Notes: a model not told the origin generated them from the letters alone. DNA of 64,000 bases from Plenodomus lindquistii (GCA_025504975.1 JANUWI010000019.1:558001-622000), one strand, 5' to 3'. Positions 1 through 12,441 are shown, numbered from the stretch's first letter. Made by a program: numbers and translations.

Positions 1-456
1 ATAGACTGCCGCGGCCAGCAAGTTCGTAAAATCGATTCTCGACCAGCCATCAAAATACATTCCTTGTCTCCACTCCGAATTGTTCGGACAAGGCGTCTCG
101 AGAGTCAGATGACGCAGCCTACTCATATGCGCCAAGAAGTGATTCAACTCTTCAATTCCTACCCGATCCTCATCTCTATAACGGATGGATAGCTCTTGGA
201 TATACTCCATGCGCTCTTCACGGCTGTCTAGCGCCGTAGCGACGCGCCGCGCATGGCCACCTTTGGTCACAAGCACCGAACGCCATATATATGGCTCGAT
301 GAGGCCTTGGAAGCGCATGCATGTTGCAGCGAGGTTACACAGGGTCTCGTGGACATCGATCTGGTCGATGATGCTAAGGAGAAGTTCGTCGACGAGGGAG
401 AGTAATCCACCTGATGCAAGACCTAGCTGTGTGGCACCAGGTTCCTGCCGCGCCAT
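1..456 (-). CDS. F-box protein, N-terminal part (runs off the left edge)
   Basis: Reading the minus strand from the ATG at 454-456 gives 152 uninterrupted codons to the first base of the window, so the gene is cut by the window edge. Residues about 18-62 look like an F-box: leucine-rich LLSLVDELLLSIIDQ, then a D-x-x-E-T-L-x-N-L turn, then a CMRF..LIEPYIWRSV ending. F-box proteins link Skp1/Cul1 ubiquitin ligases to substrates; the substrate-binding part (often leucine-rich repeats in fungi) would lie beyond the edge. The following segment, with LRHLTLE, is consistent with the start of such repeats. Function beyond this is not assignable. The F-box call rests on pattern recognition alone. Confidence 0.72.
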   Translation of the reverse strand, partial: MARQEPGATQLGLASGGLLSLVDELLLSIIDQIDVHETLCNLAATCMRFQGLIEPYIWRSVLVTKGGHARRVATALDSREERMEYIQELSIRYRDEDRVGIEELNHFLAHMSRLRHLTLETPCPNNSEWRQGMYFDGWSRIDFTNLLAAAVY

Positions 457-904
457 TCTGAAAACGTAGCCCGAGTGGCGTGTTTTGCGCTTTTTAGCTC
501 CTGCGAATGAGATGTTGGGCATGCAGCATATCCGAGATTTGGAATAATGCAGATGACTCGTTGGATGATAGACTTGATGTTGTGCGATTTGTTGTGTTCG
601 TGATGGTCTGGCTTAGTTGAGAAGGCCGATATCGAACCGGGTAGAACACCAAGGTACACGAGGCTAGCCCAGATAGGTATTAGTACCTCACGTGAGAGTA
701 CTTTCACACCTTCACTTCAAAGTGGACATGATTTTGACCTCACTGTGCTTCAAAGGTAAGTTTCTTCATCGAAAACAAAAAACACTTTGATAACTACTTC
801 TTAATCCATTCTAAGAGCTTGTTCGACTCTACGAAAATTTCCCCTTCACATTTACAGTCCCAACTTAGTCAATTGGGCCAGCAGAATCAGTCTTGACTCA
901 CTGT
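457..904. other. Intergenic, no gene seen
   Basis: This is the upstream region of the minus-strand F-box gene and the region downstream of the minus-strand transporter. A 94-codon minus-strand ORF at 423-707 overlaps the F-box start and has no coding character. Nothing else is supported. Confidence 0.5.
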
Positions 905-2526
905 CTAGATTGTGTACATGTACCTCGGATTATCTTCACCCATCTCGGCAATCTCCTCCTCCGTCTTGCCCTCGATCCTCCAATCCTCCTTACCCTCGCG
1001 CTTCCTCTTGTTCATCCTGCGGAAGTACAAGTGAAGCGCAATGTAAATAGCAATACCGAGCACCAGCAGCCCAATCGTGGCTCCATATCCAGGGTAAAAA
1101 GTAGGACTGGTTTCGTTACTATACAGGAAGGGTGACACAACACCAGAGATGTTCCCGATGGTGATTTGCATTCCGCTGGCGAACGCGCGCTTGCCGTACC
1201 GCGGATTGTTGACGCTGAGCCATGAGAACGCTGCACCGGTGGATGTCCAGAGACCGAGCGCGACGATGAATGTACCCGCGAAGCTAAGACCGAGGCCTTG
1301 GTTCGCAATCAGGAAGATGTAGCCAACCAAGCTTACCGACAAGCCTCCGATGCAAAATATTCCACGTTGCTGATACTTGTCGCTGAAGTATGCGCACGTG
1401 ACGTAGGTGATGAAGCCGGCGAAGTATACGGGGATCGTCAGCGCTTGGACGACTTGCGAGCTCCAGCCACCACCGAGGCCGCCGATGATCGTGGGCAAGA
1501 AGACACTGAATGAATACAGCATGCCCAGGCCAACAAATTGAGCAATAGCGTAGGCGTAAACCTTCCAGTCTTTGACACCCTTCATGACGTCGGCCTTGGA
1601 CATTTCTTGCGCAGACGTGGTCTGTCCAACTTCGAGATTTCGTAGGAGGATAAGGTTGGCCTTGTCTTGCTCGGTCAGGAAGCTTGCAGTCTCGGGACTG
1701 TTAGGTAGAATGAAGGGTACGAAGACGGCGGTTAAGACAGTAGGAATACCGTTTATGGCAATGATCCAACGCCAACCTGACCAGCCGCCTGCTCCATCAA
1801 GTTCGCCGATGCCGTAGGCGACGAGCCCACCTATAGCTCCGGAGATTGCTGACGTACCGTAGAACCAGGCTTGTCGTTGGGACACATAGCGCTTGTTGTA
1901 GAACATGGAGAGATAGAGGATGACGCCGGGAAAGAGCCCTGCTTCAAATACACCAAGGAGCAGACGGCACACGACCAGCCCAGCAAAGTTCTGAACGAAG
2001 GCGGAGAATGTAGCGACCATACCCCAGCAGAAGACTAGAACAGCCAAGTATCTGGCGGGTTGCATCCTCTTGATGATCATGTTGGACGGAGTCTCAAAGA
2101 GCTATCATTTGATTAGCGCAACAAAGTGTGTGTTGGAGTACTAATAAGCTTACCACGTAGGTCACGAACAAGATCGAAACAGCGATTTGAAACTGCTCGC
2201 CTACCAAACCGAGATCTTCTTCGAGCCCGTATAGACGCGCATTGCCGATGCTGACTGCTGCGCATTAGCGGTGAAGCGAACTGTAGGTAGATATCGGACG
2301 TACCTCGATCCATAAAGTTCATGAGGTAAACCCAGCAGACCATTGGAATGATGCGGATATCCAGCTTCCTTAATATGGCCGCTTCGGTAGCCGCATCTAC
2401 TGCCCGCACCGGATCGCTACGTTCAACATCCTCAACTGTCATCGGCTTCGTCGACGCAGAATCGGAATCGCGTTCCGCCTTCTTTTCTGACGATCCGAAG
2501 GATGGGTCGTCCACATGGGCATTCAT
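905..2526 (-). CDS. MFS transporter of the anion:cation symporter (Dal5/Tna1-like) family
   Basis: Plasma-membrane permease of the major facilitator superfamily; relatives carry allantoate, nicotinate and other organic acids or vitamins by proton symport. Three exons: 2304-2526, 2154-2254 and 905-2101, with introns 2255-2303 (49 bp) and 2102-2153 (52 bp), both GT-AG. Exons sum to 1521 nt, giving 506 residues, normal for the family. Splicing joins ..YLMNFMDR to VSIGNARLYGL and ..FVTYV to LFETPSNMI, the usual first-helix and early-loop motifs. The RLLLGVFEAGLFPG stretch in helix 4 is typical of this family. About 12 hydrophobic spans follow. The first 40 residues are polar and serine-rich (cytosolic). 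Substrate cannot be told from sequence. Upstream of the ATG a 120-bp leader precedes the gene-poor 2.6-4.5 kb stretch. Confidence 0.93.
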
Positions 2527-3764
2527 GATGGGTAGCCTGAGTTGAAGCGGGAAAGAGAAGGGATGTAGTAGCGAAGAAGGACCAAAGGTGAGCTCAAGTG
2601 TTCTTGAGTTGTTCAGAGAGCTACAGACCCTTTGACTTATAACCCGAGCGCCTGGGGAAGTTGTGCCAACCCAACGGGGCGGGGAAGACGTGTGCCATGC
2701 ACAAGGAGCTTACAGCTGGGTTAGTATATCTCTCCTCGTACCGTACTGGAGGAATGGGACAAGTTTTGCCGAGCCATCATTGCGGTCGTAATCACGAAAC
2801 GCCCAGAGACCAATACGTTCGATGGAACAAGGAAGACACACTTCTAGTGAGATTTGCAACTCTGCTCGATACTTGGTAGCGTCTATGATTCTGCCGTTCT
2901 GCAGATTGATCACAGTTCCGCTGACCAAGGACTGTGAAGCTATGCAGTCTTGGAGTCGCTTGCCCGATTACGTGGTCTCGTGGACAAGAGCAGCGTTTAC
3001 CAGTGTACCTACGTGCTCCAAGATCGAAAGCTCCGATATACGACTTGGCTCCTTTCATCCGTTGTTGTTATGTCGCAAAAGGACTGAGGTTGCCCAAGCA
3101 TGCCAGGATCTTAGCGTACGTATGCGAACTTGGCGCTGAGTGACCGCATCGTGAGGAGGCATCCAAAGCCGTGATTTCTGGTGTCAAAGATGACATGGAA
3201 TAACATTAAGCGGACTTTGTAATCGTTGCGTCGAACCGGAAGCGACTTGGCTTTCAGCAGAGAAGCCTACATAAGTGAAAAACCGAAGTCAGTCTTGGCA
3301 AAGTCGTTCTATCGTCGGTCGGCAGTTGTAACCAAGTGGTGCCTGATCAACCTTGATCGACCCTGCTGTCGAAACACAATACCAAAACTGAAATACGGCG
3401 ACTCTATGGAGTACAGGGCATAGACCGATTCAATCACATGCTGATCACAGTTTGGCGAATTATCTGCTCCATCTCACTACGATGGAAAGCTGTTGACCGT
3501 CAAACTACAACCAGGATTCAATCCAATGTGTCTGTATCCTGTAGGTGCAGGATTTGGATTCATGAGTCTAGTGATCTTTCGTGTATCAGCCTGGCCATAT
3601 GCTTAGCAGCCAGCAAGGCGTCCTCGCGGAGACATGGAAGCCAAGGAATGCCGCAATCTTCCGTGTTGGCAAAGACTTCAGGTGGATATACTGAAATGTG
3701 AGAGTAGTTAACACAATGTTTAGGTGATGGAAGATGAGGAGGGAGCTGGGCAGCCGAGAGGACC
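2527..3764. other. Intergenic, no gene seen
   Basis: The part next to 2527 is the promoter and leader of the transporter. ORFs of 65-105 codons on both strands overlap each other and show neither splice-consistent extension nor recognisable domains. I see no supported gene. Confidence 0.45.
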
Positions 3765-3766
3765 TA

Positions 3767-3940
3767 CCGTATTGACTGCTGAAAGTCGGGCAAAGCTAGC
3801 AGGGGTTAGAGTTAGATCCAACTAATCCAACGTCTCGGATGCATTAAATACCACTGGCGACCGTGTAACGGGAGCTGTGCATTGGTCAGTACATACTTAA
3901 ACCCCTGCTAGCTTCACCAGGCCTCCAGCAGTCAATACGG
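3767..3940. mobile_element. Miniature inverted-repeat element, Tc1/mariner-like (MITE)
   Basis: A 174-bp element flanked on both sides by TA (3765-3766 and 3941-3942). The termini are perfect inverted repeats of CCGTATTGACTGCTG. After an unmatched spacer of about 11 bp, the repeats resume as AAGCTAGCAGGGGTT on the left (about 3790-3805) and its complement on the right (about 3898-3913), giving a composite terminal repeat of roughly 44 bp. A TA target duplication with terminal repeats and no coding capacity is the signature of a non-autonomous Tc1/mariner-type MITE. No transposase source lies in the window. Confidence 0.8.
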
Positions 3941-3942
3941 TA

Positions 3943-4529
3943 CGCGATCTCGCTTGCTCACCACGCACAACAGCCGCGGGACCACCGTCAAGCAACTGCG
4001 CCACGACTGTTGTATCTCAGATACCGTTCGACCGGTGCCAATGCTTGTGTTGAGCATGTATGGTTCTCCGCACGTAGCTATCGGCCCGTGGTGTGTCCGA
4101 GGCCGTGGACGAGGCTTAGGTGGTCGCCGCACCATTCGATGACATCTTACAAGGATCCATCTCAAACCCAGGGTACTATCAGGTCGCAATATTGCGACAT
4201 TCATCGTACTTCTCGATTACCTCTGTATAATCGTGAGGGGTAGCACCAGCCTGCGATTGGAGATGCAGTCATGTTGGTGCCCCTGGCGACGAGGTCAATT
4301 TAAGTGGCATGTGGTATGGTCAAAGGTAGAACGTTGGTGCGAAGGTACCATATAGAACTAGGAGATTTCTTATAGTGTGGCTTTTAGTATATGGCCTTGA
4401 TATTAATCTGTCGCACTGGAATACGCGTCAGGCTACATGGCTCGCGCAACACGCGACATCGTACCTTTACCTCTACCAAAATGTTGCCATTCAATATCCC
4501 GCGTCGAATCCGTAAGCTATGCCGTTGAT
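3943..4529. other. Intergenic downstream of the RBR gene
   Basis: No supported gene. The + strand ORF at 4437-4898 is antisense to the 3' exon of the RBR ligase gene and was discounted. Confidence 0.4.
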
Positions 4530-5928
4530 TCAAATACGATTGCGGCGACACTCCTCACAGACATTGATAAAGCAGAGGCGGCACTGAAGAATGTATCTGT
4601 AGTGACGAGCATCACACAGCTCGCATCGGAAACCGCGTCGGGGCGCATCAGAATCTATGCGTTGAAAACGCCGAGAATGCTCACACTCGTGATTTTCTTG
4701 CAACTCGGCGAACACTTGGTCGAATCTGGCGCGTCTATGATGCGGAAGTACGTCTTCTGGCATGTCTCTTGCCACGATTTCTTCAGCTCGCTCTTCGATT
4801 CGGTTTATATCAGCCGTATCGCACCTGCAATTCTTCCATTTAACGCCACAAACGTAGCAAAACTCTGCCTTACATTTGCATCTGTGGTTGTTAGCTGAAT
4901 CTCAACCTGATTATAGCTGGATACACACGTGATATGGTTGCAACCACTTCGAAGCTGAACGACTCGTTTGCAAGCCTGACAAGTCTGCCATCCTAGACTC
5001 GCCGCTAGCTCCCGAGTCTGGCGGAGGGAAGGGTCGTCCGGACAGTCATGGCCATGATGATATCCGTTCATGCAAATGGTGCATGTCTCCGTTCCACACG
5101 CCGAGCAATTGGCCCGATGTAGACCATTGTCTATATCTTTTGGAATGACGAACAACGCACAGTTGAGGTTACTGCAGTATACCCGATGCTGAGTGGCAAA
5201 CTCGACCGTAGCCAACTGGAACGACGCGAGACGGTGTCGTTCAAATGCCTAGCTACAAAGGCAAGCGGAATGGGTCGTTTGCAGCACTTGGGAGGATAAA
5301 GGTCCTCGTCTTTCGTCGAACGCATAAACAGACTTTTTACGCATTCGCCGCAATAGCGATGGCCGCATGGAGCTGTAACCATGTTGGCGCGAGGGACTCG
5401 ATCAGTGCAGGCAATGCAATGGAACTGCGTGTTTAGTTTTCTCATTGTGACAGCCTGACGCTCGGCATAGTTGAGGGAAGGTCCAGCCTCGGATTCGTCA
5501 TCAGAGAACTCAACGACAGAGTGTGCGACCATAGTGCCAGTAATTGTGGACATCCAATCTTCAATGTCTGGCTGAGCTGGGGCATCCGCGGAGTGAGGAG
5601 GTGGTTCGATCTCGGGGTCATCATTGCTGAGCTGAAGGACGAATTGGCGGTCCGCATGAGACTGAAGCTCTCGTGCCGTAAGGTTACTGATGATAGCCTC
5701 ATCGGTATGCACGGCAGCACCCATGCTCTGTGCCAGCTTCTGATCACCCAGAAAGGTCATGTATGCTTCACATTCTGCCTGGAAGCTAGAGAGGGCGACT
5801 TCAAAGTCCGGGGGATGATCAAGACGGTACTTTCCTTTCGCAGATGTCGAGGCTAGACCGAGCTCTTCGAGTTGCAGCGCCAGGGCAGCAAGTTCATCGG
5901 CCTGAGGATCGGGAAGAAGAGTACTCAT
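4530..5928 (-). CDS. RBR (RING-IBR-RING) E3 ubiquitin ligase, reading frame broken once
   Basis: RBR ligases take ubiquitin from an E2 onto a RING2 cysteine and then to the substrate. The first 235 codons run from the ATG at 5928; a RING1 begins at Cys171/Cys174 (CIACTDR..APCGHRYCGEC). About 5228-5232 the frame must shift by one missing base to continue into the IBR (VYCSNLNC..C..CGTETC..C) and RING2 (CQACKRVV..GCNHITC), where the Cys of GCNHITC is the expected catalytic residue. A 47-bp intron (4882-4928) then joins ..HIT to CKCKAEFCYVCGVKWKNCRC, completing RING2. The C-terminus carries another cysteine cluster (CELC..CRLC..CEEC). Exon bases total 1352, one short of a multiple of three, agreeing with a single-base deletion. 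No intron can replace the shift without deleting the conserved RING1-IBR linker. It is either a pseudogene in the making or a sequence error. Confidence 0.82.
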
Positions 5929-6908
5929 TTTGTCAAGTTATTTGATCAAGGATTTTCCACGAGGAGAAAATAGTGCGTAGATGGACTTGGGGCTGGAGGG
6001 AACGTTCGGGGAGCAAGCTTTAATGTAAGTAGTCCACTCTTGGTTCATGTTACACTACAAGCAGTCTGTGATGCATTGTTAGTACCAGTATCGCGACGCG
6101 TTCGGTTTGCTGCATTCCTTTGGAGTTCAAGCATGATGCCGCTGCCATGGATGTTGGAATGAATGTTCAGACTTCAACCATAACCAATAGACATGTCACC
6201 GAAGCTTCCTTGAAGTAAACCCGTAACAGGCAGGATGATCCGTTGCACCCGGCTACAGGTTGGCAGCGGACCGCACCACGCGTATCTGCAAGTGCGAGAC
6301 ACGGGCCAGGCCATGTCGATGGTTGATGCAAGGTCACTAAGGTGTGACGGCTGCGAGAGTACAGAGATGACGATGGTTCTGTTGGGCGAATATGAGGGGT
6401 ACAAGGAAGGGAGTATGGCCGTCAGGGTTTTCCTCTATGATGCCCCATGTCTTCCGTATACGATTGTCTCGCTTGGTTAAGTGCCACATGCGCACTGGGT
6501 CGCTTCCGAGTCTCCGCCTGCTTCCAAGGCTTGTTGGACGGGTTTGGTTGGGGACCGTGCAATCCATAAGATGCTTTGATAAGTTAGATGAGGTTGCTGA
6601 CTCATGGTGTAAGCCTCAGCGCGATGACGAGAATTACCCCGCTAGCGCGATCTGCAGGTCCGGACTCGGATTTGCGGGCGGTGAGCTCAGACCTCACAAA
6701 TGGGAGGGCAGCCCTCAATAAAAGTTGATTGCGGCCCATTGAGTCACCAACACACATCTACACGACTTACGTGACCATGCGCTGAACGGAACGACGGCTC
6801 TTACCCCAATTGCCCCTTCCACATTCACCGGTTCTTGGAAACTGCGACTGGCGGTCGTTCCTTCCCTTTTTTTGCGACGTCTGACTCGTCGCTTCCAGAC
6901 AGCCCACC
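5929..6908. other. Divergent intergenic region between the RBR gene and aroM
   Basis: This region holds the leader of the minus-strand RBR gene on the left and the promoter and CT-rich leader of aroM on the right (pyrimidine-rich about 6780-6900, ATG context CCACCATGG). ORFs here are under 110 codons and overlap on opposite strands; none is supported. Confidence 0.5.
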
Positions 6909-9900
6909 ATGGCGGCCAACGGAACCACTGCAGAGCCCACGAGGGTCGACATCTTGGGCAAAGACTCGATAGTCGTTGATTACGGCATTTGGCAGAATTA
7001 CATCGCCCAGGATCTGCTTCAAAACATTCCCTCGTCGACCTACGTCCTCGTCACCGACACAAACATCGGCCCTCTCTACACACGCACCTTCGAGCGCGCC
7101 TTTGCGACCGCCGCTTCGTCGCTATCCACAGCCCCACGCCTCCTCACATACCAAATCCCGCCCGGCGAGACATCCAAGTCGCGAAGCACAAAGGCCGCAG
7201 TAGAAGACTGGCTCCTGTCGCAGGGATGTGTGCGCGACACAATCATAATTGCGCTGGGTGGCGGTGTCATTGGTGACATGATTGGCTATGTTGCAGCGAC
7301 GTACATGCGCGGCATCAAGTTTGTGAATGTGCCTACCACCCTGCTGGCCATGGTCGACTCGAGTATTGGCGGCAAGACGGCAATTGACGTGCCTGCGGGC
7401 AAGAACTTGGTGGGCGCCTTCTGGCAGCCCGAGCGCATATACATCGACTTGCAGTTCCTAGAGTCGCTGCCCAAGCGTGAAGTCATCAACGGCATGGCTG
7501 AGGTGGTCAAGACAGCCGCCATCTGGAACGAGGAGGAATTCACTACGCTAGAAGGCAATGCAAACACCATTCTTGCTGCCATGGACCAAAAGCCTGTAGA
7601 TGGGCGCAGGAACTTTGACAGTATTGCGAGCATACTGAAGAGGATTGTGCTCGGCTCGGTACGCGTCAAGGCTGAAGTCGTCTCAGCCGACGAACGTGAA
7701 GGTGGACTGCGCAACCTGCTAAACTTCGGACATTCGATTGGCCACGCCTACGAAGCCATTCTTACACCTCAAATCCTCCACGGAGAATGCGTCGCAATCG
7801 GCATGGTCAAGGAGGCTGAATTGGCGCGCTACCTGGGAGTCCTAGATCCATCAGCCGTTGCGCGTTTGACCAAATGCATCGCAAGCTACGGCTTGCCAAC
7901 ATCGCTAGCCGACAAGACTGTGCGAAGGCGATCTGCGAACAAGCATTGCCCTGTCGACGAACTGATCAAAATCATGGCTGTGGACAAGAAGAACGCGGGC
8001 GCGGTCAAGAAAATCGTCTTGTTGTCGGGCATTGGCAGGACCTACGAGAAAAAGGCGAGCTCTGTCGCTGATCGCGACATCAAGATCGCGCTTTCCCCGA
8101 GCATCTCAGTCCAGCCAGGCGTTCCATCCGACCTGAACGTAACTTGCACACCTCCCGGTTCGAAGAGTATCTCGAACCGCGCGCTCGTACTTGCTGCGCT
8201 AGGAACTGGTCCATGCCGCATCACCAACTTGCTACACTCAGACGACACACAGGTCATGTTGGACGCGCTCGCGAAAATGCAATGCGCCAGCTTTGCCTGG
8301 GAAGATGACGGCAAGGTGTTGGTTGTCACAGGAAATGGCGGCAATCTCAAGGCAACCAGCAACGAGCTCTACCTAGGGAACGCAGGTACAGCAGCACGCT
8401 TCCTCACTTCGGTGACTGCACTGTGCCAGCCTGTCGATGGCATCACATCTACAGTTGTGACAGGTAACGCGCGAATGAAGGAGCGACCGATTGCACCACT
8501 GGTCAAATCACTTCGAACCATGGGGGTTGAGATTGACTACGTGGAGAAAGAGGGTGGCCTTCCTCTCCGCATTCAGGCTTGCAGTGGCTTTGGCTCCGAG
8601 TCTTTCACCGGTGAAATCGAGTTGACCGCCAATGTTTCTTCACAATACGTTTCCTCCATCCTCCTAAGTGCGCCGTACTCAAAGAAACCTGTTACGCTCC
8701 GGTTGGTTGGTGGAAAGGTCATCTCGCAACCGTACATCGATATGACCATTGCAATGATGGCTACTTTCGGCGTACAAGTCGAGCGATCTGCAAGCGACCC
8801 CAACACCTACCACATCCCTAACAAGCCATACACCAATCCTGCAGCATATGAGGTTGAGAGTGACGCTAGCTCCGCAACCTACCCACTCGCTATTGCTGCC
8901 ATCACAGGCACCACGTGCACTGTACCAAACATTGGTTCTGGATCACTTCAGGGTGATGCACGCTTCGCAATCGAGGTTCTGAGACCAATGGGTTGCAAGG
9001 TCGAGCAGTCAGCGACTTCGACAACAGTTACTGGTCCACCAAGAGGCGAGTTGAAGGCGGTCAAGGAGATTGACATGGAGCCGATGACAGACGCCTTCCT
9101 TACAGCCTCGGTATTGGCAGCCGTTGCATCCACCAATGGCACCTCAAACACTACTCGCATCTATGGAATCGCCAACCAGCGCGTCAAGGAATGCAACCGT
9201 ATCCAAGCAATGGAAGACGAACTCGCCAAGTTTGGTGTCACTTGCAGACAATTCGATGACGGAATCGAGGTTGATGGAAAAGGATACCAACTTGATGCGC
9301 CAACGGCCGGCATTCACTGTTACGATGATCACCGCGTCGCTATGAGCTTCGCCGTTCTCGCTCTGGTCGCGCCTTCCCCTGTGCTCATTCTGGAGAAGGA
9401 CTGCACGGGCAAGACATGGCCCGGCTACTGGGACTCGCTGAACCAGATCTTCAAGGCCGAATTTGAGGGCGTCGAGCTATCCACACACTCTTATGGAGCC
9501 AAGGCTGCTGCAAAGAACCCAGACAAGTCCATTTTCATCATCGGAATGCGGGGCGCTGGTAAAACTACTGCCGGCGGATGGGCTGCGCGAACTCTGGGCA
9601 GACCTTTGATCGACTTGGATACTGCACTGGAGGAGTACGTCGGTATGACGATCCCCGAACTTATTGGTGCCAGAGGCTGGGAAGGCTTCCGAGAAGAAGA
9701 GTTGAACCTTCTAAAGAGGATTGTGAAAGAGAAGCCAAATGGCTACATCTTCGCGTGTGGTGGCGGCATCATCGAGACACCTGAAGCTCACGATGTACTG
9801 GTCGACTGGCACAAGCAGGGTGGAATCGTCTTGCTAGTGTCGCGAGATATCGTCAAGGTCGTGGAATTTCTGCAGATCGACAAGACGCGACCAGCGTATG

Positions 9901-11751
9901 TCGAAGACATCATGCCCATCTGGCTTCGGCGAAAGCCTTTGTACGATGAGTGCAGCAACTACCGCTTTCACAGTCAAGCGTTGGAGACAGCTGGACTGGC
10001 AAGCACTCAAACTCAGTTCGCTCGCTTCTTAAACACCATCACAGGCAGGAGCTCGATACTGAAGTCTCTGAAGAAGAAGAAGCACTCCTTCTTTGTCTGC
10101 TTGTCTGCGCCTGAGCTGCATCCATGCATCCAGACACTACCTGAAATGGTAGTTGGATCTGATGCTGTCGAGCTGAGGGTTGATTTACTAGTGGACCCCA
10201 ACGGACAGGAAGGTCTACCAACACCTGAGTTCGTCATTGAGCAACTCACCATATTGCGGACCGTTGTTACTACCCCGATCATCTTCACCATCAGGACGAA
10301 AGCTCAGGGGGGCAAGTTCCCAGACACAGCGTACGATGAGGCGCGCGCGCTCTACTTGACAGCACTGCGACTCGGTTGTGAGTTTGTGGATCTGGAGATG
10401 ACCATGCCTGAAGAGATTCTGCGTGAAATATCAGAGGATCGCGGCTTCTCAGAGATCATTGCAAGCCATCACGATCCTAGATCAGAGCTGTCCTGGAGCA
10501 ACGGCTCGTGGATGAAGTACTACAACCGCGCGCTGCAGTATGGTACTATTATCAAGCTGGTAGGTGTGGCCAAGTCGATCAAAGACAATTATGCACTTGC
10601 CGAGTTCAAGAGCTGGGCCGATATTGCACACCCAGTACCTCTCATCGCTATCAACATGGGTGAGCAGGGGAAGCTCAGCAGGATACTGAACGGTTTCTTG
10701 ACACCTGTCTCACATCCGCTCCTTCCCTCCGCTACCGCACCTGGTCAGCTCTCTGCCGCCGACATCCGTCGTGGTCTTTCACTCATGGGCGAGATCCCCA
10801 CCAAGAAGCTCTGCATCTTCGGTTCCCCCATCTCCCAATCTCCAAGTCCACGTCTCCACAACAAACTCTTCCGCGAGACTGGTCTTCCCCACGTCTACGG
10901 CCGATTCGAGACCACAGATGCCAGCACTATCCAGGACATCATCCGCGCCCCAGACTTCGGCGGTGCCAGCGTCACCATTCCCTTGAAACAAGACGTGCGT
11001 CCTTTCATCGATGGCGTAGGCCCAGAAGTCGAAGCCATCGGCGCACTCAACACCATTGTGCCTGAGACTTCTATCGATGCGACCACCGGCCAAGAAGTCA
11101 CCCGCCTCATCGGCCGCAACACAGACTACCTCGGCATGATTCTCATCCTCAAGAACGCAGGCGCTCTCTCGCAATCTGGCTCTGCACTCGTCATCGGTGG
11201 CGGTGGTACAAGTCGCGCTGCTATCTATGCGCTCCACGAAATGGGATACAGTCCCATCTACCTCGTCGGCCGCAACGCATCCAAGATGAGCACTCTCGCT
11301 GCCGCATTCCCCAAATCCTTCAACCTCCGCCTCATCTCCTCTCCCGACGAAGTCGATTCATTAGAGTCTACGCCCGCAGTCGCCATCGGCACGATCCCCG
11401 CTGACCAACCCATTGACGCCTCAATCCGCGAGACGCTGTGCACGCTGTTTGAGAAGGCGAAGCAGAGCGAGACAGCGGTGCAGAGACTGGGTGGACCTGG
11501 CAGGATTCTGTTGGAGATGGCTTACAAACCTGCTGTTACGGCGCTGATTCAGTTGGCACAGGATGCTGGGTGGAGGACCGTGAATGGGCTTGAGGTACTG
11601 GTTGGACAGGGTGTGCATCAGTTTGAGTATTGGACGGGAATTAAGCCGTTGTACTCTATTGCGCGGGTGAGTTTCACGTTCTTGTTTTGGTGTCGATACG
11701 GGCGGTTGCTAACGAGTGGTGTAGGATGCTGTCATGAATGGTAGTGATTAG
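6909..11751 (+). CDS. aroM: Pentafunctional AROM polypeptide (shikimate pathway)
   Basis: Cytosolic fusion enzyme for steps 2-6 of the shikimate pathway to aromatic amino acids. Domain order, with approximate residues: 3-dehydroquinate synthase 1-385 (GGGVIGD, NVPTTLLAMVDSSIGGKT); EPSP synthase from about 398 (PGSKSISNRALVLAALG near 415, LGNAGTAARFLTS); shikimate kinase from about 870 (P-loop GMRGAGKTT near 877); type I dehydroquinase from about 1058 (Schiff-base Lys in IIKLVGVAKS); shikimate dehydrogenase from about 1298 (FGSPISQSPSPRLHN, nucleotide-binding VIGGGGTSRAA). A single 58-bp intron, 11667-11724, lies nine codons before the end; splicing gives ..YSIARDAVMNGSD and 1594 residues, the usual AROM size. 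Ignoring it would add a spurious hydrophobic tail. The start at 6909 has a strong CCACCATGG context. All five active-site signatures seen are intact. Confidence 0.98.
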
Positions 11752-12138
11752 AGGTATGGATGACCAGGGGATTGCATGGAGCCTTGACGAGCAGAGGCTC
11801 AGGACTAATCAGAGTCTGAGACAGTACCAGTTTGGGTGAAATTCACTGGCTCTCCCACCTTGTCTGAGACTTCACTCTCAGCATTAGCATCAGGAATATT
11901 ATAAAGCAGCCCATTTACTTCGTCTTCTCCTCTACTAACCACTCAACAAGACATCTGCTTCGATACTTACAACCACCACCTATCCATAAGTCCCCACACC
12001 CACCAAACTCTGCCCGCATCATCCGCCCCAGCTCGTCCTACACACACACTTCTACTTAGTACCACACTGACAAAGCAACCATAGCAACATCTTTCACTTA
12101 ACAAGCTCATTACTCAACAACCACGGCAACCGCCCACC
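11752..12138. promoter_or_regulatory. aroM 3' region and pyrimidine-rich leader of the next gene
   Basis: From about 11930 to 12130 the + strand is strongly C/A/T-rich with few G, as expected of a fungal core promoter and 5' leader. It ends in CCCACCATGTC at the start of the 12139 gene. No separate gene is seen. Confidence 0.4.
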
Positions 12139-12441
12139 ATGTCCACTCCCAACAACACCCCCACCTCCCAATTCACGCACCCAACAGCAGGCCAAATCTT
12201 CTACGCCCACCCCCGCTCCAACGCCGTAGGCACCGTCGCAACCGTCACGCAAAACGGACAAACGGCAATTCACATGTTTCGCCCTTCTACTGTTGAACAG
12301 GGGACTCGGCATAGGGAATGGGCTGAGGAGATGATGCGGGATGGGGGGAGGGGGATGGGTGAGCTTGCGGGGAAGTTGGTGGAGAGGGTGAGGGGGAGCG
12401 GGGGGGAGGGTGGGTTTGTTGACGGGAAGGGAGGGGAATAG
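12139..12441 (+). CDS. Small hypothetical protein, 100 residues
   Basis: I do not recognise a family. The ATG follows a CT/CA-rich leader and a good CCACC context. The first half (SQFTHPTAGQIFYAHPRSNAVGT..) is hydrophilic and well mixed. The second half turns abruptly glycine/arginine/glutamate-rich because the DNA becomes almost pure purine from about 12330. No signal peptide, membrane span or cysteine motif. A 125-codon minus-strand ORF (12094-12471) is made of proline codons from the same G-rich tract and is taken as a shadow. The stop codon TAG runs straight into a long G tract. Confidence 0.55.
   Translation: MSTPNNTPTSQFTHPTAGQIFYAHPRSNAVGTVATVTQNGQTAIHMFRPSTVEQGTRHREWAEEMMRDGGRGMGELAGKLVERVRGSGGEGGFVDGKGGE

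Noticed and set aside
10779..11237. 152-codon minus-strand ORF inside aroM
   Set aside because: Lies wholly within the intact shikimate dehydrogenase domain; no domain of its own.
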